Assembly (NCBI RefSeq): GCF_913774235.1
Contig: NZ_CAJYDW010000006.1
Coordinates: forward strand, 248,001-312,000
Length of the DNA stretch: 64,000 nucleotides
Source of the DNA: an uncultured Pseudomonas sp.
GTDB lineage: Bacteria; Pseudomonadota; Gammaproteobacteria; Pseudomonadales; Pseudomonadaceae
Reading direction: 5' to 3'
Positions 19,292-28,345 of this stretch are shown piece by piece. A model generated the notes under the pieces. That model worked only from the letters and a program-made list of their open reading frames with translations. It made no database searches and was not told where the DNA came from. The position numbers and the translations under genes were made by a program. Within the stretch, counting starts at the first letter, position 1. Each line of letters opens with the position of its first letter.

Positions 19292-19918
19292 ATGGGTTTT
19301 CTCGACCGACTCCGCAAGAAACGCGAGCGCAAGGCCATCAAGGCCTTGCCGAAGCTCCATCAGCGCACCACCCGGCTTCGCAACGCCCTGCCGAACTACG
19401 AAATCGGCGCCGGAACCTACGGCATGCCCGAGGTCTCGGACCTGCAGGAAGGCTCCACCCTCAGAATCGGCTGCTACACCTCCATCGCCAGCGGCGTGCA
19501 GATCCTGCTCGGCGGCCTGCACCGGCTGGACTGGGTGACCACCTACCCCTTCCCCGCCTTCGTCGACGACCTGGCCCACATCTCCGACTACGGCGGTACC
19601 CGCGGCGATGTGGTGATCGGCAGCGACTGCTGGATCTGCACCAATGCCCTGCTGCTCTCCGGGGTCACCATCGGCCATGGCGCGGTGGTGGCCGCCGGCG
19701 CGGTAGTGACCCGGGACGTACCGCCCTATGCGGTGGTGGGCGGCAATCCGGCGCGTTTCATCAAATGGCGCTTCCCCGAGGAGATCCGCGCGGCGCTGCT
19801 CGACATCGCCTGGTGGGACTGGCCGGAGGCCGACATCCTCGCCGCCGGCAGGCAACTCTGCAGCGGCGACATCGAAGGCTTCATCGCCTACGCCCGGGCG
19901 CACCATCCGGCGCCCTGA
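19292..19918 (+). CDS. CatB-type hexapeptide-repeat acetyltransferase
   Basis: Left-handed beta-helix acyltransferase of the xenobiotic acetyltransferase (CatB/Vat) group, 208 residues, acetyl-CoA dependent. The hexapeptide repeats are readable in [57 protein letters not shown]. The catalytic His lies in the preceding loop segment ([15 protein letters not shown], matching GxxHRxDxxTTYPF). The start ATG 19292 follows AGGGCG; longer frames run into the MITE-like element. Acceptor unknown: it may be an antibiotic or a sugar of a surface glycan. Only the family is certain. Confidence 0.88.
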   Translation: MGFLDRLRKKRERKAIKALPKLHQRTTRLRNALPNYEIGAGTYGMPEVSDLQEGSTLRIGCYTSIASGVQILLGGLHRLDWVTTYPFPAFVDDLAHISDYGGTRGDVVIGSDCWICTNALLLSGVTIGHGAVVAAGAVVTRDVPPYAVVGGNPARFIKWRFPEEIRAALLDIAWWDWPEADILAAGRQLCSGDIEGFIAYARAHHPAP

Positions 19919-19987
19919 GCCCATCCAGTCGGAACTTGGTATCCAGTGCAGGGCTCAGCTTTAATAGTCATTCTATTCAAGGTGCCT

Positions 19988-20260
19988 ATGGAAGCGCTTG
20001 ATCTGCTGCAATGGCCAGCCATGGCCATCACCCTGCTCGCCGCCTGGCTGGTAGCCTCTCAGCGCCAGGGCCGGCGCAACCTGGGCTTCTGGGTCTTCCT
20101 GCTGAGCAATGGCCTGTGGATCGCCTGGGGCCTGCAAGCCGAGGCCTATGCCCTGATCGTGCTGCAACTGGGCCTGGCGGCCATGAACCTGCGTGGCGTG
20201 CGACGCAATGCCGGCGGCCCCGCTGCCACCTCCCTCGCCGAGGGCTCAGGGCAGGCATAA
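19988..20260 (+). CDS. small inner-membrane protein
   Basis: 90-residue protein with three hydrophobic segments (about 10-25, 33-49 and 52-66: WPAMAITLLAAWLVA, LGFWVFLLSNGLWIAWGL, AYALIVLQLGLAAMNL). The pattern FLLSNGLWIAWG and LQLGLAAMNLRG resembles small conserved Pseudomonas membrane proteins distantly like SemiSWEET/PnuC halves. No function is claimed. It lies 31 nt before trmO in the same direction and may be co-transcribed. Confidence 0.7.
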   Translation: MEALDLLQWPAMAITLLAAWLVASQRQGRRNLGFWVFLLSNGLWIAWGLQAEAYALIVLQLGLAAMNLRGVRRNAGGPAATSLAEGSGQA

Positions 20261-20291
20261 TGGTCGGCCCTGCGTCAGACGACCCTCCGCC

Positions 20292-20987
20292 ATGCCGTAC
20301 AGCGTCTCCCCCATCGGCCACGTCCGCTCCTGCTTCAAGGAGAAATTCGCCATCCCCCGACAGCCTGCCCTGGCCCCGGCCGCCCGCGGCGTGCTGGAAC
20401 TGCTGCCACCCTTCGACCGCCCGGAGGCGGTCCAGGGCCTGGAGCAGGTGAGCCACGTCTGGCTGCTGTTCCTCTTCCACCAGACGCTGGAAAGCGAACC
20501 TCGACTGCGCGTGCGTCCGCCGCGACTGGGCGGCAATAGATACCTGGGAGTGTTCGCCACCCGCGCCACCCACAGGCCCAATGGCATCGGCCAGTCGGTG
20601 GTGCGCCTGGACGGCATCGAACCCGGGCGCCTGTTGCTGTCGGGCATCGATCTGCTCGACGGCACCCCGGTGCTCGACATCAAGCCCTATGTGCCCTACG
20701 CCGACAGCCCAGCGGGCGCCTTCAACGCCATCGCCGAGGCGCCGCCGCCGGCCCTGGCGGTGAGCTGGGCGGATGCGGCGCGCGTCCAGGCGGACGTCCA
20801 GGGCCAGCGCCTGGGCGAGCCCCTGATCGCGCTGATCGAGCAATGCCTGGCCCAGGACCCGCGCCCGGCCTATCAGGCGCCCGCGCCCGAGCGACGCTAT
20901 GGGGTGCGCCTCTGGGATGTGGAGGTGCACTGGCACTATCCGACCGCGAACCAGATCCACGTTCTGGACGTGACCGCTGCGTCTTGA
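20292..20987 (+). CDS. trmO: tRNA (t6A37) N6-methyltransferase TrmO
   Basis: Converts N6-threonylcarbamoyladenosine 37 to m6t6A in threonine tRNAs with S-adenosylmethionine. 231 residues. The N-terminal IGHVRSCFKEKFAIPRQPALAPAARG and LEQVSHVWLLFLFHQ are conserved, with the FATRATHRPNGIGQSVVRL SAM-site motif and the LDGTPVLDIKPYVPYADS signature of the VirR/YaeB/TsaA family. The C-terminal extension ends NQIHVLDV. Start ATG 20292 lacks a strong ribosome site. Confidence 0.95.
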   Translation: MPYSVSPIGHVRSCFKEKFAIPRQPALAPAARGVLELLPPFDRPEAVQGLEQVSHVWLLFLFHQTLESEPRLRVRPPRLGGNRYLGVFATRATHRPNGIGQSVVRLDGIEPGRLLLSGIDLLDGTPVLDIKPYVPYADSPAGAFNAIAEAPPPALAVSWADAARVQADVQGQRLGEPLIALIEQCLAQDPRPAYQAPAPERRYGVRLWDVEVHWHYPTANQIHVLDVTAAS

Positions 20988-21107
20988 GGCCAACCGGTTT
21001 GCATTCCGCGACGCGAGGCCCCAACAATGGGGCTGCCGGATCGCATGAGGCGATCCGCACGCGGCTACGGTCGCCGTTCGACCGTATCACCGATTAGGGA
21101 AACATCT

Positions 21108-22484
21108 ATGGCTCCAAGCAGACAGGTCATCAACGCTCAGGTCAGCCCCAAGGGCAGCCTGGAGACCCTTTCCCAGCGCGAGGTCCAGCAGCTCAGCGCC
21201 GCCGGCTCGGGCAACCTCTACCAACTCTTCCGCCAGTGCGCCCTGGCCATCCTCAATACCGGCGCCCATAGCGACAACGCCAAGACCATCCTCGAGGCCT
21301 ATCAGGATTTCGAGATCCTCATCCACCAGCAGGATCGCGGTGTGCGCCTGGAACTGATCAACGCCCCGGCCGACGCCTTCGTCGACGGCGAGATGATCGC
21401 CAGCACCCGCGAGATGCTGTTCAGCGCCCTGAGGGACATCGTCTACACCGAGAGCGAACAGAGCAGCCTGCGCATCGATCTGGACAGCTCCGAGGGCATC
21501 ACCGACTACGTCTTCCACCTGCTGCGCAACGCCCGTACCCTGCGCGCCGGCGTCGAGCCGAAGATGGTGGTCTGCTGGGGTGGCCACTCCATCAGCACCG
21601 AGGAATACAAGTACACCAAGAAGGTCGGCCACGAACTGGGCCTGCGCAGCCTGGACATCTGCACCGGCTGCGGTCCGGGCGTGATGAAAGGCCCGATGAA
21701 GGGCGCCACCATCGCCCACGCCAAGCAGCGTATCCAGGGCGGGCGCTACCTGGGCCTCACCGAGCCGGGCATCATCGCCGCCGAGGCGCCCAACCCCATC
21801 GTCAACGAACTGGTGATCCTGCCGGACATCGAGAAGCGCCTGGAGGCCTTCGTCCGCGTCGGCCACGGCATCATCATCTTCCCCGGTGGCGCCGGCACGG
21901 CGGAGGAATTCCTCTACCTGCTGGGCATCCTGATGCACCCGGACAACAGAGACATCCCCTTCCCGGTGGTGCTCACCGGGCCGCAAAGCGCCGCACCCTA
22001 CCTGGAACAGCTGCACGCCTTCATCGGCGCCACCCTGGGCGAGGCCGCCCAGCGCCACTACCAGATCGTGGTCAACGATCCGGCCGAGGTGGCCCGGCAG
22101 ATGGCCCAGGGGCTCAAGGCGGTCAAGCAGTTCCGCCGCGAGCGCCACGATGCCTTCCACTTCAACTGGTTGCTGCGCATCGAGGAAGGCTTCCAGCGGC
22201 CCTTCGACCCCACTCACGCCAACATGGCCGCGCTGGAACTGACCCATGCCCTGCCGCCCCACGAGCTGGCCGCCAATCTGCGTCGGGCCTTCTCCGGCAT
22301 CGTCGCCGGCAACGTCAAGGCCAAGGGCATCCAGCTGATCGAGGAGCATGGTCCCTACGAGATCAATGGCGATCCCGCCATCATGGGCCCGCTGGACCAG
22401 TTGCTGCAGGCCTTCGTCGAGCAGCACCGCATGAAGCTCCCTGGCGGCGCGGCCTATGAGCCCTGCTATCGCGTGGTGAGCTGA
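21108..22484 (+). CDS. ppnN: nucleotide 5'-monophosphate nucleosidase PpnN (YgdH/LOG family)
   Basis: Cleaves purine and pyrimidine monophosphates to base and ribose-5-phosphate; in E. coli it is activated by (p)ppGpp. 458 residues, the full three-domain length. An N-terminal domain at about 1-140 is followed by the LOG catalytic domain with WGGHSISTEEYKYTKKVG, CTGCGPGVMKGPMKGATIAH and the PGGAGTAEEFLYLLGI motif. A C-terminal domain (about 340-458) completes it. Start ATG 21108 is preceded by AGGGAAA. A hairpin terminator follows directly. Confidence 0.93.
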   Translation: MAPSRQVINAQVSPKGSLETLSQREVQQLSAAGSGNLYQLFRQCALAILNTGAHSDNAKTILEAYQDFEILIHQQDRGVRLELINAPADAFVDGEMIASTREMLFSALRDIVYTESEQSSLRIDLDSSEGITDYVFHLLRNARTLRAGVEPKMVVCWGGHSISTEEYKYTKKVGHELGLRSLDICTGCGPGVMKGPMKGATIAHAKQRIQGGRYLGLTEPGIIAAEAPNPIVNELVILPDIEKRLEAFVRVGHGIIIFPGGAGTAEEFLYLLGILMHPDNRDIPFPVVLTGPQSAAPYLEQLHAFIGATLGEAAQRHYQIVVNDPAEVARQMAQGLKAVKQFRRERHDAFHFNWLLRIEEGFQRPFDPTHANMAALELTHALPPHELAANLRRAFSGIVAGNVKAKGIQLIEEHGPYEINGDPAIMGPLDQLLQAFVEQHRMKLPGGAAYEPCYRVVS

Positions 22485-22494
22485 ATCCTTTCAC

Positions 22495-22517
22495 GCCGGC
22501 CTTTTCGGCCGGTTTCT
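22495..22517 (+). terminator. terminator after ppnN
   Basis: CCGGCC (22496-22501) / GGCCGG (22507-22512) with loop TTTTC, followed by TTTCT, 12 nt after the ppnN stop. Confidence 0.6.
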
Positions 22518-22836
22518 CTCCTAGATGACCGTTGGTCCAGGCCATTGATCGACGAACGGTCACTTTGCTAGCCAGGTGATATCAGTAAGTCGCTAGCTAG
22601 CTATCTAGAGCGCTTCGATTTGGCCTGTCAGTCATCGTTTTCGCGCACCTGCCGCTCGAAAAAAAACCTCGCGCGCTAACTGCCGAGGTCCGAGCTAAAG
22701 CCCCTCTTCACCGAGCCGATAGGGCAAGGCAAGCTAAACTCAAAGCGGTGGCTGACGTGCTGAACGCTGACCGGGGCGGAGATCCCGCCGGAACGGCTTC
22801 ACCCCGTCACGCCGGATTTCCTGCCGAGGCAACGGA
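22518..22836. other. gene-free spacer with structured elements
   Basis: About 320 nt with no supported gene. It contains a perfect 8-bp inverted repeat TGACCGTT (22526-22533) / AACGGTCA (22555-22562) and a run of overlapping CTAG/GCTAGC palindromes (about 22590-22607). A minus-strand terminator-like hairpin at 22659-22689 is listed separately. The spacer is less GC-rich than flanking coding DNA. None of the common intergenic repeats occurs here. Confidence 0.5.
22659..22689 (-). terminator. orphan minus-strand terminator-like hairpin
   Basis: Read on the minus strand, ACCTCG (22689-22684) pairs with CGAGGT (22671-22666) across a 12-nt loop and is followed by eight U (22666-22659). No annotated minus-strand gene ends here, so it could close an unannotated small RNA transcribed from about 22800-22700. 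A chance structure is not excluded. Confidence 0.4.
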
Positions 22837-25056
22837 ATGAACAACTGGCTGGGACTCGACTTCCTCGTCGCCCCTCTCGCCCATGACCAGGTGCACCTGC
22901 ACGGCCAGCACAATGTCTGGCTGGTGGCGCTCGCCTATCTGGTGGCCGTCAGTGCCTGCTACGTCACCCTGGTGTTCGCCGAGCGTATCGGCCAGACCCG
23001 TACCCTGTCGCGGCAGCGGGCCTGGAGCCTGATGGGCGCTCTGAGCTTCGGCTTCGGCGTCTGGGGCATGCACTTCATTGCCATGCTGGCCTTCACCGTG
23101 CCCACCCAGGTGCGCTACGACCTCCTGATCACCCTGGCCTCGCTGCTGATCGTGGTGCTGGCCGGGCTCATGGCCATGCCGGCCCTGAGCCAGCCCGACC
23201 TCAGTCTCGGCCAGCGCCTCAAGGCCGGCGTGGTGCTGAGCGTGGGCATCGTGCTCATGCACTACACCGGCATGACCGCCGTGCACACCCACGCGGTGGT
23301 GCTCTATCGTCCGGGCCCCTTCCTGCTGTCGATCGCCATCGCCGTGGGCGCCAGCTTCGCCGCACTGCAGCTGATGCAGATCTTTCGCCGCCACTACACC
23401 GGCATCTATCGCTGGCTGCGCATGGCCACCGCCCTGGTCATGGGCCTGGCCATCGCCGCCATGCACTTCACCGGCATGTGGTCCATGGTACTGATCGCGC
23501 CGGCCGAGACCGACAACGCCCTGCAGGGTGCCAGCAATTCCTGGCAGCTCGGGGTAGGCATCGCCATCATCGCCCTGCTGCTGGTGGTGGGCGGCCTCGG
23601 CGCGGCCTGGGCGGATCGTCAGTTGCAGCGCAAGGAAAACGACCTGGAGCGGGTCAACTCCCTGGTCGGCCAGCTCGATGAAGCCCGCGCCTCGCTGCAA
23701 CAGGCGGCGCACTACGATCCCCTCACCGATCTGCACAACCGCCGCGCCTTCAACCAGGCCTTCGCCGAGATCCTCGAGCGCCACGCCCAGCAGGGTCGCA
23801 GCCTGGCGGTGATGTTCCTCGACATCGATCACTTCAAGCGCATCAACGACAGCCTCGGCCACGACGCCGGCGACCAGTTGCTGGTGGCCATGGCCAAGAT
23901 CATTCGCGACGCGGTGCGCGAAGGCGATCTGGTCGCGCGCTTCGGCGGTGATGAATTCTGCATCCTGGCCAGTCTCGGCAGCCCCGACGAGGCACGTCAC
24001 CTGGCCCAGCGCATCCTCGAGCGGCTACGCAACCCGATCACCATCGGCAGCCGGACCCTGGTGATGACCACCAGCATCGGCATCAGTCTCTATCCCCGCG
24101 ACGGCGGTTGCTGCGAGGAATTGCTCAAGAGCGCCGATCTGGCGCTCTATCTGTCCAAGGGCAATGGCCGCAATACCTTCAGCTTCTTCGACGAGACCCT
24201 GCGCGAGAAGATCTCGCTGCAGCTGGAGCTGGAAGCCGAACTGCGCGAGGCCCTGGTCGAGGAACGCGGCCTGCAGCTCTACTACCAGCCGATCCTCGAC
24301 GTCGCCAGCGGTCAGCTGGACAAGGCCGAGGCGCTGATCCGCTGGGATCACCCCCGCCTCGGTATGCTGACGCCGAACGTCTTCCTCGGCGTCGCCGAGG
24401 CCAATGGCTTCATCGAGGAGCTGGATGCCTGGGTGCTCAAGCGCGCTTGCCGCGACCTGGCCGAACTGACCGCCGCGGGCCTGACGAATCTGCGTATCGC
24501 GGTGAACTGCTCGGCCCTGAGCCTAAGCAACGAAGCCTTGCCCAGCCAGATCGCCTGGCGCCTGGACGACCACCGGCTGTCGCCGCGACGTCTGGAGCTG
24601 GAGGTCACCGAGAATGCCCTGGTCAAGAACGTGCAACCCACAGCCGAATTGCTGCAACGCATCCGCGACCTGGGCGTGACCGTTTCCATCGACGACTTCG
24701 GCACCGGCTACTCGTCACTGGCCTATCTCAAGCGGCTGCCCATCGACACCGTGAAGATCGAGCGCTCCTTCGTCACCGGACTCACCGAGGGCAATGCCGA
24801 CCACCAGATCGTCCAGGCCATCATTGGCATGGCTCGGCCGCTCAAGCTGAAGGTCACCGCCGAGGGCGTCGAACACCTGGAGCAACTCCGCCTGCTGTGC
24901 GCCCTGGGCTGCGACTTCATCCAGGGCTACCACATCAGCCGGCCGGTGCCCCTGAACCAGGTGTCCGAGGTGATCGCCCGCTATGCCAATGGGGTCTGTC
25001 CGCAGCAGGCCCAGCTCGACGCCAATGCCCTGGCCCTGGCCAAGGCGCTGGGTTAG
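22837..25056 (+). CDS. MHYT-GGDEF-EAL bifunctional cyclic-di-GMP enzyme
   Basis: Membrane-bound c-di-GMP synthase/phosphodiesterase, 739 residues. The N-terminal seven-helix MHYT sensor (about 1-250) shows its repeated metal-binding motifs MHFIAM, MHYTGM and MHFTGM. GGDEF (about 290-455) has the intact motif RFGGDEF. EAL (about 475-730) has the intact EALIRW motif plus the NCS and DDFGTGYSS motifs. It resembles YkoW/MucR-type proteins, where MHYT may sense oxygen, CO or NO through a copper centre. Both catalytic motifs look active, so net output cannot be predicted. Start ATG 22837 has CCGAGG upstream. The stop overlaps the convergent RibD-like gene by 4 nt. Confidence 0.95.
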   Translation: MNNWLGLDFLVAPLAHDQVHLHGQHNVWLVALAYLVAVSACYVTLVFAERIGQTRTLSRQRAWSLMGALSFGFGVWGMHFIAMLAFTVPTQVRYDLLITLASLLIVVLAGLMAMPALSQPDLSLGQRLKAGVVLSVGIVLMHYTGMTAVHTHAVVLYRPGPFLLSIAIAVGASFAALQLMQIFRRHYTGIYRWLRMATALVMGLAIAAMHFTGMWSMVLIAPAETDNALQGASNSWQLGVGIAIIALLLVVGGLGAAWADRQLQRKENDLERVNSLVGQLDEARASLQQAAHYDPLTDLHNRRAFNQAFAEILERHAQQGRSLAVMFLDIDHFKRINDSLGHDAGDQLLVAMAKIIRDAVREGDLVARFGGDEFCILASLGSPDEARHLAQRILERLRNPITIGSRTLVMTTSIGISLYPRDGGCCEELLKSADLALYLSKGNGRNTFSFFDETLREKISLQLELEAELREALVEERGLQLYYQPILDVASGQLDKAEALIRWDHPRLGMLTPNVFLGVAEANGFIEELDAWVLKRACRDLAELTAAGLTNLRIAVNCSALSLSNEALPSQIAWRLDDHRLSPRRLELEVTENALVKNVQPTAELLQRIRDLGVTVSIDDFGTGYSSLAYLKRLPIDTVKIERSFVTGLTEGNADHQIVQAIIGMARPLKLKVTAEGVEHLEQLRLLCALGCDFIQGYHISRPVPLNQVSEVIARYANGVCPQQAQLDANALALAKALG

Positions 25057-25739
25057 CGGCGGCGATAACGCAGCCAGACGCTGCCATCTTCCTGGGCGTC
25101 GGCCGAATCCAGCTTGAGGTAGAGCGGCTGCTGCCAGGACTGCTCGGCGATCTCGAAAGACGCCGGGTGGGCGCCGCGGCCATCCACCAGCGGGATGATC
25201 AGCACGCTGATTTCATCCACCAGCCCGGCGGCGACGAAGGAGCCGCTGACGTGGGGCCCGCCCTCCACCACCAGTCGCTCGATGCCCAGCTCGGTGTTCA
25301 GCAGTTCCAACACGGCGGCCAGGTCCAGCTCATTCTTGCCGCCGAAGACATAGGAAGCGCCGATATTCTGCAGGTGCGCCAGGTAGTCGTCGCTCACCCC
25401 TTCGCTGAGCACCGCCACCACATGGGAATCCAGGGCCTCGTTCTTTTTCCAGGCGACCTTGCCCTGGGGATCGATGGCGATGGCGTACTTGGCGGCATCG
25501 CGCCTGGCGAAATGGTGGGTGCGGGGGATGGGCGCCTGGGCGACACCGGTGGGATAGCCCTCGCCATGGGCGATCTCTTCCATGGTCACCCGGCCACAGG
25601 CCCAGGCATCGAACTTGAAACGCTCGGCCAGGCGCTCGTAGGTTTCATCGGCCTGCTTCTTGAGCGGCCGCTCCCAACCATCGGTGAGGGCATGACCGTC
25701 GACCGACGACATCATATGGCAGATCACATAGGGCTTCAT
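25053..25739 (-). CDS. RibD C-terminal-domain (dihydrofolate-reductase fold) family protein
   Basis: 228-residue NADPH-dependent reductase of the RibD-C/DHFR-like fold. The N-terminal MKPYVICHMMSSVDGHALTDGW and the VVEGGPHVSGSFVAAGLVDEISVLIIPLVDGRG segment are family hallmarks. There is no deaminase domain, so it is not the bifunctional riboflavin enzyme. Stand-alone members have uncertain substrates. ATG 25739 with CAGGAG 6 nt upstream fixes the start. Confidence 0.87.
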   Translation of the reverse strand: MKPYVICHMMSSVDGHALTDGWERPLKKQADETYERLAERFKFDAWACGRVTMEEIAHGEGYPTGVAQAPIPRTHHFARRDAAKYAIAIDPQGKVAWKKNEALDSHVVAVLSEGVSDDYLAHLQNIGASYVFGGKNELDLAAVLELLNTELGIERLVVEGGPHVSGSFVAAGLVDEISVLIIPLVDGRGAHPASFEIAEQSWQQPLYLKLDSADAQEDGSVWLRYRRR

Positions 25740-25835
25740 GGGGACTCCTGGCAAGGGCGTGTCGCCATGACACGTCTTGCAGGAACCGACCGGCCCGGCG
25801 CCCGGGGAGTTCAGCCCGGACTTGGCGGAAAACGA

Positions 25836-25859
25836 AAAACCCGCCGGAGGGCGGGTTTT
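25836..25859. terminator. bidirectional terminator between fpr and RibD-like gene
   Basis: Perfect 10-bp stem AAAACCCGCC (25836-25845) / GGCGGGTTTT (25850-25859) with a four-base loop. On the minus strand it ends in TTTTT and lies 18 nt after the fpr stop. Confidence 0.85.
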
Positions 25860-25876
25860 CGTGGAGCCTGGCGGCG

Positions 25877-26656
25877 TTACTTCTCGACGAAGGCACGCTC
25901 GATCAGGTAGTCGCCCGGATCGCCCATGCGCGGGGAGATGGTCAGGCCGAATTCGTTCAGCACGGCGCTGGTCTCGTCCAGCATGCTCGGGCTGCCGCAG
26001 ATCATGGCGCGGTCGTCCTGCGGATTGATCGGCGGCAGGCCGATGTCCGCGAACAGCTTGCCGCTGCGCATCAGATCGGTCTGGCGACCCTGGTTGCGGA
26101 ATTCCTCGCGGGTGACCAGGGGATAGTAGATCAGCTTCTCGCGCACCAGATCGCCGATGAATTCGTGCTCGGGCAGGGTCTTGGTGATGAAGTCGGCGTA
26201 GGCCAGTTCGTTCACGTAGCGCACGCCGTGGACCAGGATCACCTTCTCGAAGCGCTCATAGGTCTCTGGATCCTGGATGGTGCTCAGGAAGGGCGCCATG
26301 CCGGTGCCGGTGCTCAGCAGATAGAGATGCTTGGCGGGCTTGAGGTCGCTGAGGATCAGGGTGCCGGTGGGCTTGCGGCTGACCATCAGGTTGTCGCCTT
26401 CCTTGAGGTGCTGCAGGCGCGAGGTCAGGGGGCCGTCCGGCACCTTGATGCTGAAGAACTCCAGGTGCTCTTCGTAGTTCGGGCTGGCGATGCTGTAGGC
26501 ACGCATCAGCGGGCGACCGCCTTCGGTTTCCAGGCCGATCATCACGAACTGACCATTCTCGAAACGCAGGCCCGGGTTACGGGTGGTCTTGAAGCTGAAC
26601 AGGGTGTCGTTCCAGTGATGAACGCTCAGGACGCGCTCGGTGTACAGGTTGCTCAT
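25877..26656 (-). CDS. fpr: ferredoxin/flavodoxin-NADP+ reductase
   Basis: FAD enzyme exchanging electrons between NADPH and ferredoxin or flavodoxin; in Pseudomonas it serves oxidative-stress defence and iron mobilisation. 259 residues, the bacterial class I length. FAD site: RAYSIASPNYEEHLEFFSIKVPDGPLTSRL. NADP site: LLSTGTGMAPFLS and the C-terminal CGSPSMLDET. The C-terminus ends ERAFVEK. Start ATG 26656. Divergent from the LysR gene at 26777, as in other pseudomonads where FinR activates fprA. Confidence 0.96.
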   Translation of the reverse strand: MSNLYTERVLSVHHWNDTLFSFKTTRNPGLRFENGQFVMIGLETEGGRPLMRAYSIASPNYEEHLEFFSIKVPDGPLTSRLQHLKEGDNLMVSRKPTGTLILSDLKPAKHLYLLSTGTGMAPFLSTIQDPETYERFEKVILVHGVRYVNELAYADFITKTLPEHEFIGDLVREKLIYYPLVTREEFRNQGRQTDLMRSGKLFADIGLPPINPQDDRAMICGSPSMLDETSAVLNEFGLTISPRMGDPGDYLIERAFVEK

Positions 26657-26776
26657 CGATGACTCCAGGAAAAATCGGTACAGCCCGGGGCTGGATAGAA
26701 ATTGCGCGACAGTTTATAGAGGGGGAAAATATCCGTGAAATGAATAATTCGAATATCGATTATCCAAAAGGCAGAT

Positions 26777-27709
26777 ATGCGATTTACGTTACGTCAACTC
26801 GAGGTATTCGTCGCCGTGGCCCGCCAGGAAAGCGTTTCCCGGGCGGCCGAAGCGCTCAATCTGTCGCAGTCCGCCACCAGTACCGCCCTGGGCGAACTGG
26901 AGCGGCAGTTCGACTGCCGGGTATTCGACCGCGCGGGAAAGCGTTTGACGCTCAATGCCCTGGGTCGGCAGTTGCTGCCCAAGGCGGTGGCCCTGCTCGA
27001 CCGCAGCGCCGAGGTGGAAAACCTGCTGCGCGGCAAGACCGGTTTCGGCTCCCTGGAGCTGGGCGCCACCCTGACCATCGGCAACTACCTGGCCACCCTG
27101 CTGCTGGGCGACTTCATGCAGCGCCACCCCGACTGCCGGGTGCGGCTGCACGTACACAACACCGCCAGCGTGGTGCAGCGGGTCGCCAACCATGACATCG
27201 ACCTCGGCCTGATCGAAGGCGACTGCCAGAATCCGGATCTGGAGGTGCAGCCCTGGATCGAGGACGAACTGGTGGTGTTCTGCGCCCCGGCCCATGCCCT
27301 CGCCAACGGTACGGCCACCCAGGCCGAGCTGGAAGCCCAGGCCTGGATCCTGCGCGAACAGGGCTCGGGTACCCGCCTGACCTTCGACCAGGCCATGCGG
27401 CATCACGCCCAGCCGCTGGACGTGCGCCTGGAGCTGGAGCACACCGAGGCCATCCTGCGGGCAGTGGAGTCGGGACTGGGCATCGGCTGCCTGTCACGCC
27501 TGGCGCTGAGAGACGCCTTCGCTCGCGGCACCCTGGTACCCATCGCCACGCCCACCCTGGATCTGCGCCGGCAGTTCTGCTTCATCTGGCACAAGCAGAA
27601 GTACCAGACCGGGGCCATGGTCGAATTCCTCGACCTCTGCCGGCAGTTGACCCTGGGCCTGAGCCGTAGCGATCAGATCGACACCGCGCGGCCCCGGCCC
27701 TTGAGCTGA
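26777..27709 (+). CDS. finR: LysR-family regulator, probable FinR
   Basis: 310-residue LysR protein: helix-turn-helix MRFTLRQLEVFVAVARQESVSRAAEALNLSQSATSTALGELERQFDCRVFDRAGKRLTLNALG, then a periplasmic-binding-like effector domain. Its position divergent from fpr, with 120 nt between starts, matches FinR, which activates fprA under superoxide stress and sulfite in P. putida. The intergenic region is AT-rich and contains ATTCGAAT-type symmetry suited to a LysR site. The assignment depends on synteny as well as sequence. Confidence 0.85.
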   Translation: MRFTLRQLEVFVAVARQESVSRAAEALNLSQSATSTALGELERQFDCRVFDRAGKRLTLNALGRQLLPKAVALLDRSAEVENLLRGKTGFGSLELGATLTIGNYLATLLLGDFMQRHPDCRVRLHVHNTASVVQRVANHDIDLGLIEGDCQNPDLEVQPWIEDELVVFCAPAHALANGTATQAELEAQAWILREQGSGTRLTFDQAMRHHAQPLDVRLELEHTEAILRAVESGLGIGCLSRLALRDAFARGTLVPIATPTLDLRRQFCFIWHKQKYQTGAMVEFLDLCRQLTLGLSRSDQIDTARPRPLS

Positions 27710-28147
27710 TCACTGGCCCTGGTAAATCCGCCGATTCTCCAGCTCCCGCTGCTCGTGGCGGCGGTGGGCACGCAGGGCCAGCAAGGCCAGGATGCCGATC
27801 AACAGGCGATAGCCCTGGGAGTAGAGATCCAGCTCGGCGGTGGCCGACTCGCCCAGTACGCCACTGATCAGCCGCACCACGAACAGCGTCAGCTGCACGA
27901 AGGCCACCAGCAGCAGGCCGGCCGACAGCCACTCGGCCCGGCGAAAGGCCAGCACGGCGAACAGCGCCAGGGCGAACTGCATGCCGCCATACCAGACCCG
28001 CGCCTCGGCCACCGAGGCCGAATCCATCAGCACCATGCCGCGGGCGTTGGCCATCTCGTAGGGATAGAACCAGTGCGCCAGGGCGAGTCCAAACCAGACC
28101 AGGGCCTGCAGACCCAACACCAGACGTGCGAAGCGAAGCTCGGACAT
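27710..28147 (-). CDS. DUF4345-like four-helix membrane protein
   Basis: 145 residues with four hydrophobic stretches (about 8-27, 50-66, 75-98 and 113-127). The arrangement LGLQALVWFGLALAHWFYPYEMANARGMVL and ARVWYGGMQFALALFAVLAFRR resembles DUF4345 proteins. Function unknown. ATG 28147 is preceded by AAGGAG. The stop abuts the convergent finR stop with no spacer. Confidence 0.75.
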   Translation of the reverse strand: MSELRFARLVLGLQALVWFGLALAHWFYPYEMANARGMVLMDSASVAEARVWYGGMQFALALFAVLAFRRAEWLSAGLLLVAFVQLTLFVVRLISGVLGESATAELDLYSQGYRLLIGILALLALRAHRRHEQRELENRRIYQGQ

Positions 28148-28345
28148 TCCCCGTTTCTCCTTGGGGCCGTGAGTGGATGACAGCCGCTCCAGTGTAGCCA
28201 GCCAGACAGCCGCGTGTCGGTAGCGGTCCGCACTGCCGATGCAGACCGCCGCGGGTGGGTTAGGGTTCGCCGGAAGCGCTGGGGTAAGCTGCAGGCATTC
28301 CCCCCTTCGGCTCCTGACCACGAGCCCGCCATTCGAGAGATCGCC

